Origin: Pseudonocardia kunmingensis
GTDB lineage: Bacteria; Actinomycetota; Actinomycetes; Mycobacteriales; Pseudonocardiaceae
Direction of reading: 5' to 3'
Length of the DNA stretch: 64,000 bases
Assembly (NCBI RefSeq): GCF_006716445.1
Contig: NZ_VFPA01000001.1
Coordinates: 2,790,001 to 2,854,000 of the forward strand
Shown here: piece after piece, positions 8,768-15,153 of the stretch
How the letters are laid out: every line of letters starts with the position of its first letter
How positions within the stretch are numbered: the stretch's first letter is position 1
The notes under the pieces: model-generated
Databases searched by the model: none
What the model was told of the DNA's origin: nothing
What the model saw: only the letters and a program-made list of their open reading frames with translations
Translations under genes and position numbers: made by a program

Positions 8768-9750
8768 TGGAGGTGGTACATATCGGCGAGAGCGGCGACG
8801 GCGCGGGTCACATGCTCGCGCAGCGCCTCCGGTTCGAGCACCTCGACCTCGGCGCCCAGCCGCAGCAGCAGCCCGCCGGTGTGCTCCACCGACTCCATCG
8901 GGATCATCACCCGCAACCAGCCGTCCGGCTCATCGAGGCGGGCGCTGCGCCGCGCGGCCGAGACCAGCGCCGGCTCCCACAGGTGCGGCAGCAGTTCCAG
9001 CGCGCGCGGCGTGAGCCGCACGGTCGCTTCACCGGTGTGGCGGCGGGCGTCGAACTCGCGCAGCGACGCGTCCCAGTGCGCGGCCAGATCGAATCCAGTG
9101 GGCCGCTCGAACCGCTCGTCCAGCACTCGCAGGCGACTGATCTCGGCGACGCGGTAGGTCCGAACCTCGTCCGCCGCACCGCAGGAACCAGCCACCAGGT
9201 ACCAGCGGCCGCCCTTGAGCACCACGCCGTAGGGCTCGAGAGTGCGAGTCACCTCCGGTTTCGGCGCCCAGCGGCGGTAGCGCACCCGGACCCGGCGCTG
9301 TTCCCACACCGCACCCACCACCGCGCCCAGGTGCGGGGTGCGATCCGGATCGACGTACCAGCCCGAGGTATCCAGGTGGAAGCGCTGGTGCAGCCGGTTC
9401 GCCCGCTCCCGCAGGTCGTCGGGCAGCGCCGCCATCAGCTTCAGCCGGGCGGTGGCCAGCACCGCGCCCAGCCCCAGATCCGCCGCCGGGCCGGGCAACC
9501 CGGTGAGGAACAAGGCCTCCGCCTCCTGCGAGGTCAGCCCGGTCAGCCGGGTGCGGTAGCCGTCGAGCAATGCATAGCCGCCGGCGTGGCCCGCCTCCCC
9601 GTACAGCGGTATGCCCGCCGCGTGCAGTGACTCCACATCCCGGTACACCGTGCGCACCGAGACCTCCAGCTCACTGGCGAGCTGCCGGGCCGTCATCCGG
9701 CCCCTGGCCTGCAACAACAACAGAACGGACAGCAACCGGGCCGCGCGCAT
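8764..9750 (-). CDS. YafY-type WYL-domain transcriptional regulator
   Basis: A 328-residue regulator with an N-terminal HTH_11 winged helix (LLQARGRMTARQLASELEVS then VRTVYRDVESLHAAGIPLYG) and a central-to-C-terminal WYL domain (about 140-310), recognisable from LKGGRWYLVAGSCG and the following VRTYRVAEISRLRVL. WYL domains sense ligands, nucleotides in some families, and regulate catabolic or defence genes. Length and layout are typical for actinobacterial YafY-like repressors. The hydrolase downstream on the same strand is the likely target. The toxin-antitoxin pair starts divergently at 9916. Confidence 0.9.
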   Translation of the reverse strand: MRAARLLSVLLLLQARGRMTARQLASELEVSVRTVYRDVESLHAAGIPLYGEAGHAGGYALLDGYRTRLTGLTSQEAEALFLTGLPGPAADLGLGAVLATARLKLMAALPDDLRERANRLHQRFHLDTSGWYVDPDRTPHLGAVVGAVWEQRRVRVRYRRWAPKPEVTRTLEPYGVVLKGGRWYLVAGSCGAADEVRTYRVAEISRLRVLDERFERPTGFDLAAHWDASLREFDARRHTGEATVRLTPRALELLPHLWEPALVSAARRSARLDEPDGWLRVMIPMESVEHTGGLLLRLGAEVEVLEPEALREHVTRAVAALADMYHLH

Positions 9751-9873
9751 GCCCGCACGGTGCCAGCCACCCCCGACGATCCGGGCCGATCATGCCTGCC
9801 GGTACCCGGACTGTTCACATACAGACGCGGGGCGACATCCCCGGCTCGGGGACAGGTGGCGACCCACGCCCCG

Positions 9874-9895
9874 CCTGGGTAGAATCCTACCCAGG
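9874..9895. promoter_or_regulatory. Operator and -10 region of the toxin-antitoxin operon
   Basis: CCTGGGTAG (9874-9882) and CTACCCAGG (9887-9895) are perfect nine-base inverted arms with a four-base centre. TAGAAT at 9880-9885 inside the palindrome fits a -10 hexamer. The site ends 20 bases before the antitoxin ATG, as expected for autorepression by a Phd/YefM antitoxin. Confidence 0.75.
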
Positions 9896-9915
9896 ACGGA
9901 CGGGGAGCGCGGAAC

Positions 9916-10218
9916 ATGAACGTGGATACGAGGGACCTGATCAGCATCACCGAAGCGAGCAACAAGGGCGTGTCCAGGCTCGTGGCCGATGCCGAGGAGG
10001 GCCGGCCGCAGGTCCTGCTGCGCAACAGCAAGGCGGTGGCCGCCGTCGTGAACATCGACAGCATCGATCGGCTCCAGCGCATCGACGAACTCGAGGACGA
10101 CCTACGCCTGCTCAGCATCGCCCTGGTCCGCGCGGCGGCGGACAGCGGCCGGCGCTTCGACCTCGACGACGTCCTGGCGAATGCCGGCATCGACCCGGAC
10201 AGCCTGGACGAGGACTGA
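9916..10218 (+). CDS. Antitoxin of the Phd/YefM family
   Basis: A 100-residue antitoxin. The N-terminal part (RDLISITEASNKGVSRLVAD, then EEGRPQVLLRNSKAVAAVVN) is the DNA-binding, dimerising Phd/YefM fold; the acidic C-terminal half (DLRLLSIALVRAAADSGRRF followed by a DLDDVLANAGID helix) would wrap the toxin. GGGGAG at 9902-9907 sets the ATG at 9916. A strong palindromic operator lies just upstream, and the toxin gene begins 10 bases after its stop. It should neutralise the toxin and repress the operon. Confidence 0.92.
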   Translation: MNVDTRDLISITEASNKGVSRLVADAEEGRPQVLLRNSKAVAAVVNIDSIDRLQRIDELEDDLRLLSIALVRAAADSGRRFDLDDVLANAGIDPDSLDED

Positions 10219-10228
10219 GGGCAGGCTC

Positions 10229-10588
10229 GTGGCGAAGGTGCAGCTGAGCGAGGAGGCCGTTGAGGATTTCCAGGACCTGGACGGGGCGGCTCAGCGGGTC
10301 GTCGCCAAGGCTCTGAAGAAGCTTGCGACCGACCCCCACTTGCGGGGTCAACCGCTCGGCAGCCGGGCGCGGGGAGACCTCACCACGTTCCGCAAGCTCG
10401 TCGTCGGCAACCGTGATTACCGGATCATCTACCGCATCGAACCCGACGGTTCCGTGGTCGTGGTCTGGGTGATCGCGAAGCGGGCCGACAGTGAGGCCTA
10501 CGAGCTGGCGATGAGCCGCCTCCGGCTGCATGCGGACGCGACCGTTCGGGAGCTCGCCGGCAGCCTCGAGCAGGTCTGGGACCGCTGA
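10229..10588 (+). CDS. RelE/ParE-family toxin
   Basis: A 119-residue basic protein of the RelE/ParE superfamily. The start is GTG at 10229, preceded by a GAGGGCAGG ribosome site; the longer open frame from 10181 overlaps the antitoxin and is unlikely. Fold hallmarks are VQLSEEAVEDFQDLDGAAQR at the N-terminus, the strand RGDLTTFRKLVVGNRDYRII and VVVVWVIAKRADSEAYELA near the C-terminus. The Arg and Tyr in NRDYRIIYRI fit the ribosome-dependent mRNA-cleaving RelE type rather than gyrase-directed ParE, but this is not certain. It is longer than classical RelE (about 95), with an extra C-terminal helix. Confidence 0.9.
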   Translation: MAKVQLSEEAVEDFQDLDGAAQRVVAKALKKLATDPHLRGQPLGSRARGDLTTFRKLVVGNRDYRIIYRIEPDGSVVVVWVIAKRADSEAYELAMSRLRLHADATVRELAGSLEQVWDR

Positions 10589-10740
10589 CCCGGTCTGATC
10601 GACGAGTTCGGCCGGCCCGAGGAACGTCGCGCCGCACAGCGACCTCCCGCCGAGCAGGGTTCACAGCGGTTCGCCTCGATGTGCCGCAACAAGCCCACTG
10701 CACAGCACGAACCAGTCCGGATCATGTCGGGGCTCGGACC

Positions 10741-10746
10741 TAGCCT
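10741..10746 (+). promoter_or_regulatory. Candidate -10 box of a leaderless transcript (DinB gene)
   Basis: TAGCCT ends seven bases before the ATG at 10754, where no usable ribosome binding site is seen. Confidence 0.5.
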
Positions 10747-10753
10747 GCGGAGC

Positions 10754-11473
10754 ATGACGCGGTTTGCCGACGAGGATCTGCAGGGTGCGGAGTTCCGCGA
10801 GTGCGACCTGACCGGGGCCCGCCTGATCGGCGTCGTCATGCAGGACGCCGTGATCGACGGGCTCATCACCAACCTCGTCGTGAACGGTGTCGAGGTCACC
10901 GAGTACGTCGAGGCAGAGCTCGACCGGCGGCATCCGGTGCGGGTGCTGATCCGTTCCGAGGACCCTGCCGACCTGCGCGAGGCATCGCGTCAGCTCCACG
11001 CCGGCTGGGCCGCCACGATCGAGCGGATCCGCCGCACGCCCGGCATCGAGCGCCGCAGCGTGCACGACGAGTGGTCGGCGGTGCAGACGATGCGCCACCT
11101 GGTCTTCGTCCACGACTCGTGGTTCCGCCGCTGCTGCCTGGGCTCGACGCAGCTGTTCACGCCGATGGGCATCGGGACGACCGTCGAGCCCTACCGTGGA
11201 GCGCACGGGCTCGACCCCTCGCTCGATCCGGCGCTCGACGAGATCGTGAGCGTGCGTGCCGCACAGGCCGCGGAGCTCGAGGCCTGGCTCGACGGGGTCA
11301 CCGCTGGGCAGCTCGCAGCGCGAGCACCGGTGCCCGACGACGATGCCTGGCCGCCGTACGCCCGGGGCCGCTCGGTGCGGCAGTGCCTCGGCACGGTGCT
11401 CAACGAGACCTTCGAGCACCACGGCTTCTGCGTCCGCGACCTCGACCTGATCGAGGCACAGGACGCTGAGTAG
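10754..11473 (+). CDS. DinB-family protein with N-terminal pentapeptide repeats
   Basis: A 239-residue protein with two parts. Residues 5-35 (DLQGAEFRECDLTGARLIGV) follow the A(D/N)Lxx rhythm of a short pentapeptide-repeat helix. Residues 75-235 look like a DinB/mycothiol-dependent four-helix bundle, with its conserved WSAVQTMRHLVFVHDSWFRR and ETFEHHGFCVRDLD stretches, whose histidines would form the metal site. Such enzymes in actinobacteria often use mycothiol for detoxification. The start is chosen from the -10-like TAGCCT at 10741; in-frame starts at 10679 and 10724 are possible but unsupported. The pentapeptide-DinB fusion is uncommon. Confidence 0.75.
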   Translation: MTRFADEDLQGAEFRECDLTGARLIGVVMQDAVIDGLITNLVVNGVEVTEYVEAELDRRHPVRVLIRSEDPADLREASRQLHAGWAATIERIRRTPGIERRSVHDEWSAVQTMRHLVFVHDSWFRRCCLGSTQLFTPMGIGTTVEPYRGAHGLDPSLDPALDEIVSVRAAQAAELEAWLDGVTAGQLAARAPVPDDDAWPPYARGRSVRQCLGTVLNETFEHHGFCVRDLDLIEAQDAE

Positions 11474-11573
11474 GGCCGCTTACGGACTCACATCTTCGAA
11501 TGCGGGCATCGCTGACCGTCTGCGCGGTGCCGAGCCGCGTGGGAGGCCGGCAAGCGATCTACCAGGGGCCTCG

Positions 11574-11650
11574 TGGAGCCGCCTTGGGGAGTCGAACCCC
11601 AGACCTACGCATTACGAGTGCGTCGCTCTAACCGACTGAGCTAAGGCGGC
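11574..11650 (-). tRNA. tRNA-Thr (anticodon CGT)
   Basis: The complement folds into a complete cloverleaf: a seven-base acceptor stem starting GCCGCCT, a D arm GCTC/GAGC, an anticodon arm ACGCA/TGCGT around loop CTCGTAA (anticodon CGT, reading ACG), and a T arm TGGGG/CCCCA with TTCGACT. The discriminator is T at 11577 and CCA is encoded at 11574-11576. Confidence 0.95.
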
Positions 11651-11769
11651 AGGTGGTGCGCGGCCCAGTGTAGCGACCGCCCGACGGCGCCCGTCGCCCT
11701 CCCCGGCCCGCCGCTGACCGGCCGATACAGTGGCGCCGCCCGTGCCGGTACGCCCTGGAGGTCCGTCCC

Positions 11770-12474
11770 TTGAAGCAGCTCGACCTGGGGTTCGTCACGG
11801 GGCTGTACCGCCAGTACGCGGAGGACCTGGCCGCGGTCGGGGCGCAGCAGCGGGCGTTCGCCGAGTCGATGGGGTCGCGGATGACACCGCAGCTCGACGA
11901 CCTCGAGGCGGAGATCACCTACCTGCTGCTGCGGGAGACGCGGCCTGCGGTGGTCATGGAGCTGGGCACGTTCCACGGGTGGTCGACGTCGTGGATCCTC
12001 AGCGCCCTGCGCGACAACGGGTCGGGGCGGCTGCACAGCTTCGACCGGATCGACAACGTCGTGCGCAACGTGCCGGAGGACCTCGCCGAGGGGCGGTGGA
12101 CGTTCGTGCGGGGCGACATCAAGCAGACCCTCGACCAGGTCCCGACGGACACCGGCTACCTGTTCGTCGACGCCGCCCACAACAGCCGCTTCGCCCGCTG
12201 GTACCTCGAGCACCTGTTCCCGCGGGTGCCGGCCGGGATCCCGGTGAGCGTGCACGACGTCTACCACTTCCGCGCCACCCTGCCCCTGCACGAGGGCAAG
12301 GTCGTCGTGCGCTGGCTGGACGAGCGCGGGGTGCCGTTCTTCACGCCGTCGCGCGCGAAGTCCCGCACGGCCTACGACACGCTCACCGTCCTGCGGCAGG
12401 ACCTGGGCCTGGCGGCGATCCGCGGAGCGGGCGACAACCCGATGATCTTCTTCGAGATGCCCGCCCCGCGGTGA
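11770..12474 (+). CDS. Class I SAM-dependent methyltransferase
   Basis: A 234-residue protein of the Methyltransf_24/cephalosporin-hydroxylase-like group. AdoMet motif I is VVMELGTFHGWSTSWILSAL near residue 58, an acidic strand end follows in GRLHSFDRIDN, and GYLFVDAAHN near 135 plus VSVHDVYHF near 160 complete the pattern. The start is TTG at 11770, supported by GGAGGT at 11757-11762. The methyl acceptor is unknown; some relatives modify sugars or secondary metabolites. It stands alone between the tRNA gene and the convergent epoxide hydrolase. Confidence 0.8.
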   Translation: MKQLDLGFVTGLYRQYAEDLAAVGAQQRAFAESMGSRMTPQLDDLEAEITYLLLRETRPAVVMELGTFHGWSTSWILSALRDNGSGRLHSFDRIDNVVRNVPEDLAEGRWTFVRGDIKQTLDQVPTDTGYLFVDAAHNSRFARWYLEHLFPRVPAGIPVSVHDVYHFRATLPLHEGKVVVRWLDERGVPFFTPSRAKSRTAYDTLTVLRQDLGLAAIRGAGDNPMIFFEMPAPR

Positions 12475-12502
12475 CCGCAGCACCGCACACACCGGATGGC
12501 GC

Positions 12503-12540
12503 CCGCACACGTGTCCCGCGATGTGTGCGGACCCCACCAG
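12503..12540. terminator. Hairpin between convergent genes
   Basis: CCGCACAC (12503-12510) and GTGTGCGG (12533-12540) form an eight-base-pair stem midway between the stops at 12474 and 12596. It probably ends transcription from both sides. Confidence 0.45.
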
Positions 12541-12595
12541 GTCTGTGCCGTCGGGTCCGCGCCGCGCCGTACTCGGCCGGCGGGCGCGCGTGGCA

Positions 12596-13744
12596 TCAGC
12601 GCGGGTCGGGGCTGCGCCGCTCCGCGCAGAAGGCCCGGATCTCCTCCGCCAGGTCCCGCGGCACCTCCATCGCGGCGAAGTGGCCGCCGCGGGGCCGCTC
12701 GGTCCAGGACACGATGTTCGTGTTGTCCCGCTCGGCGAAGGGCCGCATCGACCGGAAGTCGTCGGCGAAGACCGTGACGCCGATCGGGCCGTCGTTGACG
12801 ACGGGGGCCGCGTTCCGCTCGGCGTGGTGGTAGCGCACGGCCGTGGCCGAGGTGTTCGTGAGCCAGTACAGCGACACCTGCGTCAGCACCTGGTCCCGGC
12901 CGACCAGGCTCGTGCCGTTGCCGAAGTTCTCGAACAGCTCGTTGTAGGCCAGGAGGCCGACGGGTGAGTCGGACAGCGCCGCCGCGATCGTCTGCGGCCG
13001 CGAGGCGTTCATGAGCGCGTAGCCGTTGACCGTCTGGAACCAGCCCGCGAACTCCAGCGCCGCGTGGTCCGCAGGCGTCATCCGCTCGAACTCGGCGGGG
13101 TCGCCGGACGGGAACGAGAACAGCTGCAGGACGTGGGCGCCCAGGAATCCGGGCGGGTTCAGGATCGCGAGCTCGCGGGAGACCATCGCCCCGACGTCGC
13201 TGCCGTGCGCGGCGTAGGAGTCGTAGCCGAGCCCGCGCATGAGCGCGTCCCAGGTCCGGGCGACGCGCGCCGTCGTCCAGTCGCCGTCGGCGAGCGGCGT
13301 GCTGAACCCGAAACCGGGGACCGAGGGGATCACGACGTGGAAGGCGTCCTCGGCCCGGCCGCCGTGGGCCACGGGGTCAGTCAGCGGGCCGATCACGTCG
13401 AGGAAGTCGGCGAACGACCCCGGGTAGGTGTGGGTGAGCACGATCGGGGTCGCGCCCGCGACCGCGGACCGGACGTGGAGGAAGTGCACGGTCTGGCCGT
13501 CGATCTCGGTGAGGAAGTGCGGGAACCCGTTCATCCGGGCCTCCTGCGCGCGCCAGTCGAACGCGGTGCGCCAGTGCTCCACCGTCTCGCGGAGGTAGCC
13601 GACGGGCGTGCCGTAGCTCCAGTCGTCGCCGGGGGCGGGCTCGGGGAAGCGGGTGATCTCCAGGCGGTGCTGCAGGGCGTCCAGGTCGGCCTGCGGGACC
13701 GCGACCTCGAAGGGGCGGACGGAGAGCGTCTCGGTGCTGGTCAT
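12596..13744 (-). CDS. Epoxide hydrolase (EHN + alpha/beta hydrolase)
   Basis: A 382-residue epoxide hydrolase of the microsomal type. The N-terminal EHN region (about 1-110) contains VAVPQADLDALQHRLEITRF. The hydrolase core has the oxyanion motif as THTYPGSFADFLD (HGWPGSF in most relatives), the nucleophile in AAHGSDVGAMVSREL (GGDWG in most relatives) and the base in PRGGHFAAMEVP. The active-site motifs are thus variant but the catalytic Asp and His are kept. The start is ATG at 13744. It is divergent from a WYL regulator, with 54 bp and a candidate operator between them. Confidence 0.85.
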   Translation of the reverse strand: MTSTETLSVRPFEVAVPQADLDALQHRLEITRFPEPAPGDDWSYGTPVGYLRETVEHWRTAFDWRAQEARMNGFPHFLTEIDGQTVHFLHVRSAVAGATPIVLTHTYPGSFADFLDVIGPLTDPVAHGGRAEDAFHVVIPSVPGFGFSTPLADGDWTTARVARTWDALMRGLGYDSYAAHGSDVGAMVSRELAILNPPGFLGAHVLQLFSFPSGDPAEFERMTPADHAALEFAGWFQTVNGYALMNASRPQTIAAALSDSPVGLLAYNELFENFGNGTSLVGRDQVLTQVSLYWLTNTSATAVRYHHAERNAAPVVNDGPIGVTVFADDFRSMRPFAERDNTNIVSWTERPRGGHFAAMEVPRDLAEEIRAFCAERRSPDPR

Positions 13745-13761
13745 GCCCTTAAGGTAGAACC

Positions 13762-13788
13762 AGTACCGGCACAGTTCGTTCCTGTACT
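13762..13788. promoter_or_regulatory. Inverted repeat in the epoxide hydrolase/WYL intergenic region
   Basis: AGTACCGG (13762-13769) and CCTGTACT (13781-13788) form an inverted repeat with one mismatch and an 11-base centre. It lies in the 54-bp gap between the two divergent starts, so the WYL regulator may bind here. Confidence 0.45.
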
Positions 13789-13798
13789 CGGAGGCGGC

Positions 13799-14755
13799 AT
13801 GCTCGAGACGTCAGCACGGCTGCTCGCCCTGCTCGGCCTCCTGCAGACGCCCCGCACGTGGTCGGCCGCGGAGCTGACGGCCCGGCTCGGCGTGGGTGAG
13901 CGGACCGTGCGCAAGGACGTCGAGCGGCTCCGGGCCCTCGACTACCCGATCGACGCGGTGCGGGGCCCCGCAGGCGGGTACCGGCTCGGCGAGCACGGCA
14001 AGCTCCCGCCGTTGCTGCTCGACGACGAGGAGGCCGTGGCGGTCGCCGTCGGGCTGCAGGCGGTCACCGCGGTCCGCGGGATCGAGGAGGCGAGCGCGCT
14101 GGCGCTGGCGAAGCTCGAGCACGTGCTGCCGTCCCGGTTGCGCCGCCGCGTCCGCGCCCTGCACGACAGCACGTCGACCGGCCCGGCGAACACCGCCACC
14201 AACGTGGCGGACCCGGCCGTCGACGCCGCCCTGCTCACCGAGCTCGCGGTGGCGGTGCGCGACAGCGTCGGCATCCGCTTCGCCTACCGGGACGACGAGC
14301 ACGCGGAGGTCGAGCCGTACCGGCTGGTGAGCTGGCAACAGCGGTGGTACCTGGTGGCGCGGGAGCGGCCCACGCGGGAGTGGCGCAGCTACCGCGCCGA
14401 CTGGATGCGGCTCAAGACGCCCGGCGGCGCCCGCTTCTCCCCCGACCCCCTTCCCGGCGGCGACTACACGGCGTTCGTGCTCCGCGAGGTGGCGTTCGCC
14501 GGGTGGTCGGTGCACGCCCGGATCGAGGTGGACGCCCCGGCGGAGGAGGTGCTCGCCCGGATCAACCCGACGGTCGGCGTGGTCGAGACCGTCGACGACC
14601 GGCGCTGCGTGCTCGTCACCGGCGGCGACAGCCTGGAGATCGTGGCCGTGTGGATCGGGATGCTCGGACTGGACTTCCACGTCACCGAGCCACCCGAGCT
14701 GGTCGAACACATCCGCGTGCTCGCGACGCGGTACGCCGGCGCCTTGCCGGGGTGA
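13799..14755 (+). CDS. YafY-type WYL-domain transcriptional regulator
   Basis: A 318-residue regulator. HTH_11 is at the N-terminus (TWSAAELTARLGVGERTVRK then DVERLRALDYPIDAVRG), followed by the WYL domain (about 140-300) with VEPYRLVSWQQRWYLVARER and a following WRSYRADWMRLKTPG. A short WCX-like C-terminal part ends the protein. GGAGG at 13790-13794 supports the ATG at 13799; the open frame extends far upstream without support. It is divergent from the epoxide hydrolase, which it probably controls. The second WYL regulator in the window (ending at 8764) has the same layout but is clearly a different paralogue. Confidence 0.9.
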   Translation: MLETSARLLALLGLLQTPRTWSAAELTARLGVGERTVRKDVERLRALDYPIDAVRGPAGGYRLGEHGKLPPLLLDDEEAVAVAVGLQAVTAVRGIEEASALALAKLEHVLPSRLRRRVRALHDSTSTGPANTATNVADPAVDAALLTELAVAVRDSVGIRFAYRDDEHAEVEPYRLVSWQQRWYLVARERPTREWRSYRADWMRLKTPGGARFSPDPLPGGDYTAFVLREVAFAGWSVHARIEVDAPAEEVLARINPTVGVVETVDDRRCVLVTGGDSLEIVAVWIGMLGLDFHVTEPPELVEHIRVLATRYAGALPG

Positions 14756-14767
14756 TCGGGACACGGA

Positions 14768-14818
14768 CGACGAACGGCACTCTCGTCGACTAGGTACCGA
14801 CGAGAGTGCCGTTCGTCG
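14768..14818. terminator. Dispersed hairpin repeat, copy 1 (bidirectional terminator)
   Basis: Two perfect 21-base arms, 14768-14788 and 14798-14818, surround the nine-base loop ACTAGGTAC. The arm core is ACGAACGGCACTCTCGTCG. It separates convergent genes ending at 14755 and 14790 and actually overlaps the end of the second one. Related copies are at 21913, 36964 and 49064. Confidence 0.8.
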
Positions 14819-15026
14819 GCTCCCCGCCCACTTCGATCTTCGACACCGGGGTGCCGGCCGCCCGGCGCCCGAGCCGGCGCAGCGGTCCGAGCCGCTCGGG
14901 CCACCCGGACCGCTGCGGGCGGGCGGGCGCCGCGGAACGGGCCAGGCGCTCCGCCGCAGCCTCGGCGAGCAGGGTGCGGCGGTGGTCGGCGGCGATGTCG
15001 GCGACGGTGTGGAGCTGGTTCAGCAT
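14790..15026 (-). CDS. Small basic hypothetical protein
   Basis: A 78-residue protein starting MLNQLHTVADIAADHRRTLL, with an amphipathic N-terminal helix, an Arg/Ala-rich middle (RLGPLRRLGRRAAGT) and no cysteine or membrane segment. GAGGA about ten bases upstream supports the ATG at 15026. Similar short basic proteins are common in actinobacteria but have no known function. Its last eight residues (TNGTLVGT) and its TAG stop are encoded by the dispersed hairpin repeat, the stop lying in the hairpin loop, so the original C-terminus may have been replaced when the repeat arrived. Confidence 0.6.
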   Translation of the reverse strand: MLNQLHTVADIAADHRRTLLAEAAAERLARSAAPARPQRSGWPERLGPLRRLGRRAAGTPVSKIEVGGEPTNGTLVGT

Positions 15027-15153
15027 CGTGGTCACGTCCTCGGTCCGGCGGTTGCGATGCCACAACCCTCGGCTTCCGGGCGCTCCCGAACATCCGTACC
15101 GCGCACGGACCCACCACGGATTCCGGCGTCCGTGATCTGCGTGCGTGGCGCGG

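Noticed and set aside
10181..10588. A longer start for the toxin gene
   Set aside because: It would overlap the antitoxin end by 38 bases, while the GTG at 10229 has a ribosome site and begins at the fold's first strand.
11574..11650. The tRNA-Thr as an integration site for a genomic island
   Set aside because: No integrase or repeated tRNA 3' end was seen within the window.
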